Below are positions 11,471 through 22,746 of a stretch of 64,000 nucleotides of DNA, piece after piece; the first letter of the stretch is position 1; each line of letters starts with the position of its first letter. Made by a program: the position numbers and the translations under genes. Source of the stretch: Antedon bifida (lineage: Eukaryota > Echinodermata > Crinoidea > Comatulida > Antedonidae); the NCBI GenBank assembly GCA_963402885.1, contig OY727095.1:6577001-6641000 (forward strand), in the 5' to 3' direction. The notes under the pieces are model-generated. The model did not search any database, was not told the origin of the DNA, and was given only the letters and a program-made list of their open reading frames with translations.

Positions 11471-14400
11471 ATGTCGTCAAATGTATGTACACTTTTTACG
11501 AAACAGATTATGTCAAAGTTATTTAGTTTGCAGAAGGTGGTTTCGTGTCATCTTCCTAGGAGATATATTACTTTTTTGAGGCACACCAATAATGGACATC
11601 ATAATGATGATTATATGACCTCTAAAGAATCCAAGAATCCTGCAAAAATCCAACCGTGAGTTTTACAATTTGCGCCGTGAAAGTTTTGCAAACTGTTCTA
11701 AAAAAAAAAATATATATATATAATGATAAATAAACCCATAAAAACCACTGTATTATACCCTTTTAATTATAGAAACAAACAAAATTTGGTTGACGATACC
11801 ACCAGTGCTGCAACGTTAAACCGTCAGAGGTATATTAACAATCTGGAAACATTCGATCTAACAGCTTTGGACGATGTACAAAAAGATGATGTATACACAC
11901 ACAACATTGAGAAGTATATTGGAACCGTGAAGATTCCAATTGGAGTCGTCAACGTCGACGTAAATGGTATGTACGCCAAGGGATCTTACTCTGTCCCCAT
12001 GGCTACAACTGAAGCTGCGTTAGTAGCCTCCTACTCAAGAGGCTGCAAAATGGTCAGTGCTTGTGGAGGCGTCAATACCGTTGTCGTTGAGAAACCTGTT
12101 CTATTGTCTCCAGAATTCTGTTTCGGAAACATATCTGACGCAAACAACTTTTTCCAGTGGTTTAATTGTCCCGAGATATTTGATATAGTTAAGAAGGCTG
12201 CAGAAACTGCTAGCAGTCATGGAAAGTTAAAACAAACATCAGCTACATTACACGGTAATAAAGTGCTCACTAAGTTTGTGTACGAAAGTGGAAAAGTTTC
12301 TGCTGAACCAGGCTATAGAAGCACAACGGCTGCCAATGTGGCTATTAGAGAGCTACTCCAAGAAGCACCTGTTCAACCACAGAAATGGTGGCTTAACGCA
12401 GTTGGGTTTGACCATAACAGTGGGCCTTTTACGAATTCAAGAAGTTTTTACGTGACTGGTGAAGTTATCTGTCCTAAAGATTATGTTGAACAGATTTTAA
12501 GAACAACAGGTACTTCTTCGAAATACATATTATGCATTTTCTTTCATATCAAATAAAATTATTTTTTTTACTATCTCCAAGTATACGCTCACTTGCATTG
12601 AAAAAAAAGTTAGTGTTATTTAATAAGCTCTGAAATTTCTTTGTGATTGTTTTAGTTTATTGTTTTTATTTAGCTGATACACACAGCATTGTCATTTTTT
12701 CAGTGTTTATTTTATTTGTATCTCCATTGAGATCCATCCACTGATACCCACAGCATTGTCATTTTTTCAGTACATATTTTATTTGTATCTCCATTGAGAT
12801 CCAGCCACTGATACCCACAGCATTGTCATTTTTTCAGTACATATTTTATTTGTATCTCCATTGAGATCCAGCCACTGATACCCACAACATTGTCATTTTT
12901 TCAGTGCTTATTTTATTTGTATTTCCATTGACATTCAGCCACTGATACCCACAGCATTGTCATTTTTTCAGTGCTTATTTTATTTGTATCTCCATTGACA
13001 TCCAGCCACAGAATTGTATTTTTTTGGATTAAAATGGACAAATGAAATAATGTGTTTAATTTGTCCATGGATTATCTTCGACAAACACTTCAATTTGCAA
13101 TAATTTGAATTGTGTCATTTCAATTTGTCAACTATTTTCCTGTTTATTATAATTATTACTTTTAATGTTAAGTTTATTAAATATATTATTTGTTTAAATG
13201 TATTATTAAATTATAAAAACGTATGAACCTTTTCAATTTTTAACATTATTCTGATTAATACTCATATTCTATTTACCAGTTGAAAATTTGATTATTTTGA
13301 GCGAATCAGTGATGGTTACTCAGTACATGCAAGGAGTGAAAGGCAAGTTTAAATCATTCTTTTCAAAAAGTAGTATTATGTTTATGTTACGTGAAATTCC
13401 CTTGAATACATCCCACGTTAAATTATTCATTACCGTTGAAAACTATTCATTGCGCATTGCATACAGTTTTTTTCAAAAGTTCAATATGTACTGTCTAATG
13501 TCTGTACTTTATCATGAATGTCTCGTGACATAGAGTTATACACATTATATTATACAATGTTACACCCTCTCTCCTAAGATCGAAAGTGACCTTATCTCGT
13601 ACAAACCACAATGTCTGAACAAGGTCTAAATAGTGTTTATTTTGTATGTATATTCTATATCTATAGATAAACACTTGCATGTAACTTGTGCAAATAATTG
13701 ATCATGATAAATGTTATGATAAATGATATGGTTATGAACATTGTGTTCTATGGTTATTGACGATTATGCGTTGATTGTCAGTAACACCACAGATTGGTAC
13801 TAAAATGATACTATCTAACGCGCGCATTTAAATCCAGATGGTAATGTACACCTTTTTTACGCGCGCGTCGATGTTGTGTCTTCTTGTGTTACTGGTGGTG
13901 AAGTAAGGCCAAATCTGACAGCGTCGTACGACGAGGCCCGACGATAAGGTATTCGGCACCATTTTTGAAGAAAATCTCTCCCTGGCAAAAACATATTGGG
14001 TTTTTTTAAACAATATCTAATTACAAAAAACTAATAATCAATATAATTAAAAAAACTTTTAAAAAATAATGTAGGAATAACATGCCATGCCTCTAATGGG
14101 TTGGCCGCCATTTATATTGCATGCGGACAAGACGTTGCTTGCGTGGCCGAATCTCAAGTTGGTAGTACAGAGATGATTAAAACACCAGAAGGTGATATTC
14201 GGGTACGCACAACTATTCCATCAATGATGGTTGCAACTATTGGAGGCGGCACTGGTCTGCCTTCTCAAAATGTAAGTACCGTTTAATTTTTTTTTGGCAC
14301 AATTAATTTATAAATGATTGTTTGTTTCCCTTGTAATTTTAGTGACCTAAACTTCTGTTCTGTTTAAAGGAAGTTTAAAACTTAATTTTTATATGCATTT

Positions 14401-14698
14401 CATTTGTTTTCTGCAAAAGAAAATTTGTATGTATAGTCATGTCGAGAATATAAATTCTCTCTCACATCATACGTTGTAGTTGTACAAGTATTGTACGGTG
14501 ACATTTTAACAGAATGTTTTCCTTGTATTTTAGACGTGTCTTAGTATGTTACAACTGCCCGAAAAGAACAGCAGAGATGCTTTTGCTGAAGTAATAATGG
14601 GTGTTCTCATAGGCGGAGAACTGTCTGTTAGCGCAGCAATGACCGCACATCATTTTTCGGCTGCACACCAAAAGTTCACCAGAGGTTCCAAACACTAG
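11471..14698 (+). CDS. HMG-CoA reductase-like protein lacking the catalytic-lysine motif
   Basis: Exons 11471-11655, 11773-12509, 13280-13342, 14075-14271 and 14534-14698 join in phase to give 448 residues. Family signatures seen: IEKYIG (E108, equivalent to ENVIG), PMATTE (137-142), AIYIACGQD (D348), IGGGTGLPSQ, GGELSVSAAM and a C-terminal H-x4-H (H439). Human HMGR uses Glu, Lys, Asp and His for catalysis. Here the TDKKPAAINW segment with the catalytic Lys is replaced by a different, shorter run, and the GDAMGMN motif is absent. No sterol-sensing membrane domain precedes the catalytic part. Instead the first about 45 residues are basic and nearly free of acidic residues (LPRRYITFLRH), like a mitochondrial presequence. 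An in-frame TGA lies six codons before the chosen ATG. It is probably a diverged paralogue, perhaps a pseudoenzyme. The third intron uses a GC donor. AATAAA lies at about 14842. Confidence 0.8.
12673..13015. repeat. 67-bp minisatellite, array 1 (intron of HMGR-like gene)
   Basis: About five tandem units. Each reads CTGATACCCACAGCATTG, then TCATTTTTTCAG, an A/T-rich spacer, and CTCCATTGAGATCCAGCCA. The TTTTTTCAG in every unit resembles a 3' splice site. The same unit forms a second array at 36797-37268. Confidence 0.9.
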
Positions 14699-15430
14699 AG
14701 GGCTCCTCCCACACTTCACGTTCACACTGCAGGAGTTTTAATTGCAAGAAACCAATTATTTCAATGTTCTGTATATTCTAATTTCATTATTATTAGACAC
14801 ATGAATACCGTATTCATCTCCATGCACACGACTTTAATGATAATAAATGTAATATTATATTAATAATATAATATCACATTTTTCACTTTGTAATTTTTGT
14901 TTATTCAGTATACCGCAATATATTAGAATTATTAGGTATAAAAAATAATTGTTATCAAGGCTGTAGCTAGGATTGGACAATGGGGTTCGGACACAAAGTA
15001 CTTAAAGGGGGCTTCACTGTGAAAAGGGATTCGTCCAAACCATAAAACCCCTCCTAGAAGCCTGTTATTTGTTTTAAATGTATATTTTACAATCATCCGT
15101 ATGTACTGCAAAAATTATATTTTATATACTGTACTAAAAGCAATGACGTCATCGGTCATTTTATGCGTACATAAAAATCCAGGGAACGTAATACGAAGGT
15201 TCTACTGTACTGTAGTTCAGTTGTGTTGTAACTGTTTTTTTTTCTGTTAATAAAAGAAAAAAAAAACATAAAATAGCATCATTACAGTATCGGTTTCATT
15301 TATTTACAATTTACCACACAGTACCAACAGAATACAAACTGCAGATGAGAAGGGCACACATAAATCTCAAAATGAAGCTCTTTTCCATATCATTTTGGTA
15401 ACTTAATATTATAAATCATTCGCAACATTA
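14699..15430. other. Convergent intergenic region, HMGR-like / MED22
   Basis: The 3' UTR of the HMGR-like gene (AATAAA about 14842) meets that of MED22. An A/T palindrome lies near 14845-14875. No gene is seen. Confidence 0.45.
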
Positions 15431-15790
15431 TACCAATTGAGAGGGCATTCTAAAATGACTTGGGTCAATATCTGGCTGTACTCATTTATTTTGTGTAGCC
15501 AGATAGTAGTCGTTGGCGACAAGAAACATAGTACACTTCTTTAGAGAGGTCATATCATAAGTGTACACATTCTTTTACATCATCTATGCTGGTTGTACCC
15601 ATTTATGCTCCTGTGCAGTATTCACTTGTAACATGAAGAGTAGTACTCTTCTTCAAAGTTGTGTAGGGGTCATATTAGCGAGGTCATATCATAAGTGTAC
15701 ACGTTGTTTGCTGGCTGTACCCATTAATGCTCCTGTGCAGTATTCATTTGTAACGTGAAGAGTAGTACTCTTCCTCAATGTCATATAGGT
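15430..15790. repeat. Tandem duplication of the MED22 3' end
   Basis: Segments 15551-15663 and 15669-15786 are about 85-90% alike by eye. Each runs from GTCATATCATAAGTGTACAC through TGCTCCTGTGCAGTATTCA to GAAGAGTAGTACTCTTC. The distal copy includes the last MED22 codons (EEEYYSS region); the other is a non-coding echo. A third, weaker copy starts near 15430 (CAATATCTGGCTGTACTCA). Confidence 0.75.
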
Positions 15791-16688
15791 CCTTTGTGAG
15801 GTCATCCCGAAGCTGTATGAGTTTTACATCAATATCTGTCTGTACTCCCTTTAAATAACGTGACCTTTTGGTAATGGCTTCATTAACTGATGGAAAGTCA
15901 TTTAGAATAAGAAACTGCTTGATGTCGGCTACGAGTGTCATCAGGGATTCACCAGCTCGAACCTGAATACAATATTAATTTACAAAAATTATGTACGAAA
16001 TTTTACATTACACTTTACAAATGTCATTATTTGTACAATGAAGGTATCTTCCACCAGATTTGTACCCATGTTGCTAAATAAAACATACATGACTTGGGAT
16101 TACTAATAGGCACCAGGCTGGGGTGCACACTCCCCCATTTTGACAGCTTAAATACAATTATGAACTACTTAAGAGTGAGTGCAGAATCTGTTTTTGTTTC
16201 TATTCTCACTCCTGGTTATTTCATTAGTGACCAAATAAATATTATTATTACTTTTTGATACCTATTTTTGACAGACTATTAATAACATGTCAGCAAATAC
16301 AAACACTCTGAACTACAACAATCAGAAGCACGGAGCGAATCAGCCAATCAAGTTGTCAGTGATTTAAGTTTGTCCTTACTATATTTGCAGCTCTCACTTG
16401 CATTTCATTATGGTCTTGTTCCCCTTGTGTTTGCTGTGATACTTGACCAACTTCTTCAACCTATAAAAATTAGGGTTAGATTAGAGTAAAAGCCATTATG
16501 CAGGTTTGAAAAGTGTACGAAAATATCATTAATAATATAAATTGTAGTTGACATACTTTTGCAAGTTTGATTATTTCTGTGAAATTTTCGAGCATTGATC
16601 TAACGTCATCTTTGAGTCTCTTGTTGTATGATCTTAATAGATGGTCTTTACTTTGAGGTATGGAGGAACGTTGTCCAGCCTGTGCCAT
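15744..16688 (-). CDS. MED22: Mediator subunit 22 (Surf5)
   Basis: MED22 is a small head-module subunit of Mediator, the RNA polymerase II coactivator. The exons are 16688-16557, 16460-16380 and 15962-15744, all phase 0, giving 143 residues (the short human isoform is about 140). Diagnostic stretches: [45 protein letters not shown] and a C-terminal EEEYYSS, which match human MED22 as I know it. The start MAQAGQ also matches. It is mostly helical, with no signal or membrane segment. It lies head to head with RPL7A, 769 bp between start codons, so the two may share a promoter. Confidence 0.95.
16168..16260. repeat. Second copy of the GTGAGTGCAGAATCTG repeat
   Basis: Lies in the second MED22 intron. 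It shares GAGTGAGTGCAGAATCTG and TATTCTCACTCCTGG with 2385-2482 and ends in AATAAATATTATTATT. Confidence 0.5.
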
Positions 16689-17457
16689 TATTAATATTAT
16701 AATATTTACCAAAAGCTGTATAAAAAAAAGTATACAAATTACAATTATTATTTAATTAAATTCAATATTTTCAATTCCAATCAATGTGGTTCAGTTACAC
16801 TGACAGTATTCATCAACAATATGTAGGCCTAGGTCTACTGTAATAGAAAACAGTGAAGTGCATTTCGGTGACGTGCCATGAATGTGGGGCACCATTCTAT
16901 AACGGGCGGCCGAAATGACTGGTATGGTGGCCGAAATGGTCAGACACCGCTACACTTCTTTGTGGCCTAGCTAGCTCCTAGCTAGGCTATAAAGTATAAA
17001 ATAATAATAGAGAGAGGGCCTTAAAATACTAGCTAGGCCTGAGTTACGATATACCTGATCGAACTCTAGGGAATATGCCTACTTTAAAACTTTAGATTCC
17101 GATTTAGTTATTATTTATGCTTATAATGAAAGCTAGGCCTAAATGCTAGGCCAACTTACGTGCCAAACGCACCTCTCGTTGTCCCTTGTGTTTTGTCTCA
17201 ATTTTTCCATCGCGCCCCCTATATTTTAAAGAAATGAAAGAAAAGCAGTTCATGAAATGCAATTTTAAATTTTTATTTTATGAGTTATTACAAATATATT
17301 TATTTTAAATGTTATATTTGTAACGAAATATGAATTATTTTGTATGATATTTCCATTCTATTGTAGAATAATACTTTATTTTAGACACTAAATGAGTCGC
17401 CTATAGAGCACTTTTCATTGATGAAACAATCCCTCAGCCTCTCAACCTTCGGCCAAA
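16689..17457. promoter_or_regulatory. Bidirectional promoter region, MED22 / RPL7A
   Basis: Divergent genes share this 769-bp space. The RPL7A side ends in a pyrimidine-rich run (CCCTCAGCCTCTCAACCTTC, about 17431-17450) just before the ATG, which could be a 5'TOP. Several GGCCTAG-type motifs lie between 16820 and 17160. No TATA box stands out. Confidence 0.5.
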
Positions 17458-20400
17458 ATGGTGAGTGTTCGTAAATGAATAATGTCTGCAAAAATCTGTT
17501 TATATCTAGAAAATCACCGTCAATAATTGAATTATTAGTAATCTCATGAAATTATATGAATTTTAAAATTAAAGTTAAGTGAATTTGATATATTAAAATA
17601 TTAGAACAGCTATGTTATATGAGATTATATGAATACGTGTCTGATCTAATCTAGGCCAACAATACATACATCACCATACAGGAAAGGATAAGCTTTAGTC
17701 GCGTAGTCAGATCACAGGGTTGGTGTCACTATGAGAGTAGATAGTACTGTAAATCATATGTTGTCCGTCTAGATCGAATGAGTATTTCATTTGTGTTTTC
17801 ACTATAATTTGGTTTTGAGAATTTCGTTTTAGGCCTTAAATAATAGAATTAAAACAATCAATGAAATATTTGTACAAATTGCAATAATAATTCATTTAAT
17901 ATGTGACCCGATCTGGCAAAACCCTACTTTTGTCGGAAATATTCATTTTGTATTTTTTTATATATTTGGATTATTTGAATCATAAGCTTTGCAATGGTGT
18001 TTATTTCATAAAAATTGAGTAAATATTTAAAAAGTTATTATATTTTAAACACTTACAAATCATTCAATTAGTTTACGAGAAAATCGCGTTTGAAGTTTGC
18101 AATGAAATTCTTTTTGATACGCGCTGAAAACTCACTCCGTAGCAACGCGGTATTTTGGTCTAAGGCACAATGACGTCATACCAGGAAGTGTGTGCGATAT
18201 ATAGCAGCAGCGTGGACACTATGGTCAATTTGACTGATTTCAGACGCCGTTTTAACCTATTTAGTCACTCGAATTAACTATTTTGCACTATTGAAAAGCA
18301 GCATTATAACTACCAAGCTAATGTTAACTGGTTTCGGAAGTGTTTACGATATCAACAGCAAAAAACCAAGCAGGCCTAGCTTGGCCTAGATAGGCGCGCC
18401 TATTCAGATTTTCGCCGTCATCGTCTGTAAGACCTACTGATGATGGGTGTTCATCAGGCCGTGTATGGCAGCGGTGCATCGACACGGGGGCTAGCGTTAG
18501 CCTAGACAAGTTAGGCGCCTTGCAGAGTCACAGCTAATTGCAAGCTAACATTACATTGTATTGACGATTACATTTGTTTTTTTTATAACGTGGAAGATTC
18601 GCTGTGATGTTTGGGCTTGAATCCAATGATTTAAAAAAATATTTAATATGAAAGGAATGGACAATAAATTAAATAAATAAATAATTAAGAGCCGATTGGA
18701 TATATAAAATGTATAAATAAAACTATTGACAAAATATAAAGCTAGGCCCTAGTAAGCCTACAACCATAATAAATAAAATTAGGCCTAGGGCCTAGCCCAA
18801 AAAAATATAGAAAATACAATTGAATTTATGACGTGAATTGTTTTTGACTTGTCTATTTTACTATGGAATAAACAAATACACACTACAGCTATTGCAGAAG
18901 ACTTTACTTTGAATATTAAAATCGTTTTTATTCCAATTTACGACATGCAGTGTGTAAAATAAAAATAACCTCACAAAAATGTAAACAACTTTTTATTTCC
19001 GCGCGTAGAGCGTATAACATCTAGCGCGTTGACCAATAACGTTTGTTATTGCGATGATGCGCCATAGCAACACACGCAGTTCGCTGTTCCAGAAACTTCG
19101 AAGAACCGAATTTTCTGAAATTATGTCATAGTAAATCAAAGTTTTCATTGGTTCCTTCTTTAAACTCCGCCCTAAAACTTCCATATTTGGAATGTCAAAT
19201 GGATGAGCTTTATTTTGATGTGTGACCTTTCAACATTGTGCAGCGAACTGGCGATCAAAATGTCGTAAAACTCGGCAACTTTCAACTGAATTTACGCAAC
19301 ATTTTAGCGTAGATCGTGAATAAATTGTTAGGCTTGAGGAAAATACATGTTTTTAAAACTCTCTTTTTTCATAATTTTAGTTAAATTTCGGGAGTTTAAA
19401 TCAGGTAGACGTATTCTTAAATAGTGAAATATTTCGAAAATGCAAAAACATGTAATCTGCCAGGGTAGTCGATTTGGAGGTATTTTGACTGATTACGTGA
19501 ATTTTGAATTGCCGACAAAGAGAGGGTTTTGCCAGATCGGGTCACATATGGTTCCAATAATATAAATTCCTAACAGTAACTTTATTAGGCTAGGCTACTC
19601 CCCTACTCTCAATCTAGATAGAGACCTACTGTAGACTTGGCTGAATAAACTAGCAGTTACATAAAAGCTAGGCCTAAGTTTGATATAACTAATAAGCTTT
19701 AACCAATTTGATGCATAGGCCTATAATAATTGCATGTATAAGATATGCAGTCTCTCATAAATATTAAAACATACTGTGAAATTTATAAATTATTTTTTTC
19801 TTAATTCAAAGCCAAAAGCCAAGAAAACAAAGGGAAAGAAGGTAGCTCCGGCACCTTACGCAGCAAAGACCGCTGCACCTAAAAAGGTCGTCAACCCACT
19901 CTTTGAGAAGCGACCCAAGAACTTTGGTATTGGCCAAGACATCCAACCAAAACGTGACTTGACACGTTTTGTAAGATGGCCCAAGTATGTACGCTTACAA
20001 AGACAGAAAGCTGTACTTTATCAACGACTTAAGGTTCCACCAAGTGTCAACCAGTTTTCACAGGCTCTTGACAGGCAAACAGGTAATAAATGAAAAAGAG
20101 ATTTAACTTTCGATAAACCAATTATCCAGTACTCATTTACTACGTTTCCGCTATTTTCAGTGGCCTTGGTAACGCAAATAACTATTGAGTATTTGATAAT
20201 TGGTTTATTGAGAGTTAATTTTTTTATACAATATTATTTTGAAACCAGATTACATTTTTTGAGAATGATTCATGGAGCATTAGCAGTGTCGAGAACAAGC
20301 CCTTATATTCTGCTTTAAGCCCATGATTTACTGGAAAATAAGTGCTATTACGACATTTATAAGTTCACCTCATGTAGATCAAATGTTACCCCAGCGTAAG

Positions 20401-22288
20401 CATACTGTATATCAATGTGATACTCCAATGATGCACTTGAATATTTGCTAAATGAATGGCATTGTTGCAAATGAAATAAGCTTTTACAAACTGAGGCGTA
20501 TCACTTTCATATCTGTACATTGATAAGCCAAAGGCCTATAATGAGTTCAATTGGTTGGTGGATAAATCTTTAATACAGTTACTAACATGTTGAGTGTATA
20601 TCACATCCTGGCATTACTAATACTACCCACATGTCTGTATTCAGAAGTCTGTATTCAGAAAATTAATTAATACTTACCATGTTAAATTTGGTCAATTTGT
20701 TACAGCTACTCAATTATTTCGTCTTCTGAACAAGTACCGCCCTGAAAACAAGGAGGAGAAGAAAGCTCGTCTTCGAGAACGTGCTGAGAAAACTGCAAAG
20801 GGCGAAGAAAGTGCTCCAACTAAGCGTCCCCCAGTTGTACGCCAGGGAGTAAACACGGTCACTTGTTTGATTGAGTCTAAAAAGGCTCAATTAGTTGTCA
20901 TCGCTCATGATGTAGAACCTATTGAGGTGAGGTTATAAGATTTTATTTTGTTTTTCGCTCTGTCTACACTATCAAACTAGTTTGACAAAAAAGCTTGATA
21001 TGCCCAAATATGGTAGTGATATGCCCAAATATGGTAGTGATATGACATCGTCATGTCCATATGTGGGCACATCACATTTTTTTGTCACATAAAGTTTGAT
21101 AGTGTAGACGAAGTTTTAGCTTGCAATGATGTTTGAATTTCTTCACCTGAATTTATATGTGGATAAAAAACCGAGCTTTTTAATACTGAGCAAGCACATG
21201 CACTCAATATACCATTCTTTTTTTTCTATTCTAATTTTATATACATAAAGTACAGTAGAACCCTTTTTGGGACACTTTCCCATAAAATGGACGAGGATAT
21301 TTATGGGACACTTTTGTTTGGGCCTATTTTTTTGGGTCCCGAAGGTGTCGCCTCTTCTCTACTGTATTAAAACTTATTAAAATAAAGTTAGTGGTTGAAA
21401 TTAATTGAAACTGCAGTGTTAACTTCTTTGTTTCTGGTAAATGATTATAGATCGTCATGTGGCTTCCAGCACTTTGCCGCAAAATGGGCGTGCCATACTG
21501 CATTGTGAAAGGCAAAGCTAGACTCGGGCAAGTGGTTCACAGGAAGACATGTACATGCTTGGCTTTCACCCAGGTAAACAGCGAGGACAAGGGCTCCCTC
21601 AACAAACTCATTGACGCTGTCAGAACCAACTACAATGACAGATCTGAGGAGGTAGGCCATTGTTTCACTAAACTATTTTTAATCGTAATGTGATGATAGA
21701 AATATAATTGTATTGTACAGAGTGCTTGCAATGATGCTTGAATTTCTTCACCTGAATTATACATGTGGTTAACTATTGAGCTTTTTAACCCTGAGCAAGC
21801 CAAACACATCCTTAAGTTTACACTTTCCAAACTAGTTTGACAAAAAAGTGTGATGTGCCCAAATATGGGCATATCACATTTTTTTGTCACATAACTTTTA
21901 TTATAGTTTAGACTGAGCTTAAATATATAAAGCTCTGTCTACACTATCAAACGTAAAAAAAATGTGATGTGCACATATATGGACATGGTGATGTCATATC
22001 ACTACCATATTTGGGCACAAACTAGTTTGATAGTGTAGAGCTTAACAACTGTGATATGACAAAGTAAATTGAAAAGACTGGTTTTGTCTGTATCTACCAT
22101 AAAAACTTAAACCTCTATCACTTGTCTAGATTACATCACTATTACTTAATGCTATATTTTTCATAATTTGATAAATTTTTTTGCAGATCCGTCGCCATTG
22201 GGGAGGTGGACAAGTTGGCAAGAAGAGCCAAGCCAAGATTGACAAATTTGAGCGTCTTAAAGCTAAAGAACTCGCCAGTAAAGTTTAA
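17458..22288 (+). CDS. RPL7A: 60S ribosomal protein L7a (eL8)
   Basis: Exons 17458-17460 (the ATG alone), 19812-20082, 20706-20926, 21451-21651 and 22187-22288 give 265 residues; human RPL7A has 266. Clear family text includes [67 protein letters not shown] and [11 protein letters not shown]. Its introns carry a SNORD24-like and two SNORD36-like RNAs, the same host relation as in vertebrates, where RPL7A hosts U24 and U36. Intron 1 contains a 1.6-kb inverted-repeat element; introns 3 and 4 contain MITE-1 copies next to the snoRNAs. The ORF is undamaged and expected to be highly expressed. Confidence 0.97.
17902..19546. mobile_element. 1.65-kb DNA element with inverted ends and TA duplication
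   Basis: The left end TGTGACCCGATCTGGCAA is matched inverted at the right end, with about 24 perfect bases and similarity continuing through TTTGTCGG. It is flanked by TA on both sides (17900-17901 and 19547-19548), as for the Tc1/mariner-type superfamily. The inside has no ORF over 63 codons and no transposase, so it is non-autonomous. It sits in RPL7A intron 1. Confidence 0.8.
20098..20222. repeat. Short fold-back element, RPL7A intron 2
   Basis: The arms TTAACTTTCGATAAACCAAT and its near inverse (ATTGGTTTATTGAGAGTTAA) enclose about 80 bp, with pairing continuing inward (CCAGTACTC / GAGTATTTG). Non-coding MITE-like hairpin. Confidence 0.65.
20417..20504 (+). ncRNA. Box C/D snoRNA, SNORD24-like (RPL7A intron 2)
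   Basis: The terminal stem GTGATAC/GTATCAC encloses box C (ATGATGC, 20428-20434) and box D (CTGA, 20491-20494). Inside, GAATATTTGCTA is a 12-nt perfect complement of 28S rRNA TAGCAAATATTC. It is the same as the D'-linked guide of vertebrate SNORD24 (28S C2352 by my recollection), with the key G five bases before a degenerate D' (ATGA). The vertebrate D-box guide CCACCAAGATC is not here. Position in RPL7A agrees with SNORD24. Confidence 0.75.
20956..21117. repeat. MITE-1 copy 7 (RPL7A intron 3)
   Basis: Near-complete, starting about 30 bp after the exon 3 donor. It ends directly before the SNORD36-like RNA at 21119. Confidence 0.85.
21119..21195 (+). ncRNA. Box C/D snoRNA, SNORD36-like copy 1
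   Basis: Stem GCTTGC/GCAAGC, box C ATGATGT (21126-21132), D' CTGA (21147-21150), D CTGA (21186-21189). The D guide GAGCTTTTTAA pairs with 18S TTAAAAAGCTC, placing the first A of the A-run five bases from D (human 18S A668, a U36 target). The D' guide GAATTTCTTCAC pairs with 28S GTGAAGAAATTC (the second U36 site). Vertebrate RPL7A also hosts U36. Confidence 0.88.
21248..21362. repeat. Fold-back repeat with GGGACACTTTCCC core
   Basis: TACAGTAGAACCC at the left and CTCTACTGTA at the right are inverted; the core repeats GGGACACTTT. Fragments of the same text occur near 840-875, 7010-7045, 15190-15215 and 26670-26710. Confidence 0.5.
21724..21800 (+). ncRNA. Box C/D snoRNA, SNORD36-like copy 2
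   Basis: Same length (77 nt) and layout as copy 1: stem GCTTGC/GCAAGC, box C ATGATGC, D' and D both CTGA. The guides are conserved: GAATTTCTTCAC before D', and GAGCTTTTTAAC before D, one pair longer against 18S GTTAAAAAGCTC than in copy 1. It lies in RPL7A intron 4. Confidence 0.88.
21811..21921. repeat. MITE-1 copy 8 (RPL7A intron 4)
   Basis: Shortened core with damaged ends (CTTAAGTTTACACTTTCC at the left). It follows SNORD36-like copy 2 by about 10 bp. Confidence 0.7.
21928..22044. repeat. MITE-1 copy 9 (RPL7A intron 4)
   Basis: Back to back with copy 8. The left end is perfect; the right end is shortened (GATAGTGTAGAGCTTA). Confidence 0.75.
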
Positions 22289-22746
22289 ACAAAAAAACAG
22301 GACTAAATATGAAAAACTGTCTTTACTCTGTAAAATTAAAATGAAATAAGAAAAGAAAGTTACTTTGTCAGTCTCTTTTGTTTTAGTTTGAAGTTGTGAT
22401 GTTATCATTTGCTTATACAACTGTACGATGTTATTGTAGTCTGTATATTAAAACTTGTTTTGTCTTGATCATTCAAAAAGTAGTTTTACCTCACTTTAGT
22501 TTTAACTTTAATGTGCAGAATAGTCAAATAATAATCAAATATACTGTGATGGAATTCAATAATAACATTTAATCGGTATAGATGTAAATTATATATATTT
22601 ATAGACTTCTCCTGTACTGTACAGTAGTTTGATTTGAGCACGGAGAACAGATAAATTAAAGTGATTTTTAAAATACACACCACGTGTGGATCGGTGTACA
22701 ATGATACTATAGAGGGCGGTTTTTCATAACAAACTAAAGTCACAAC

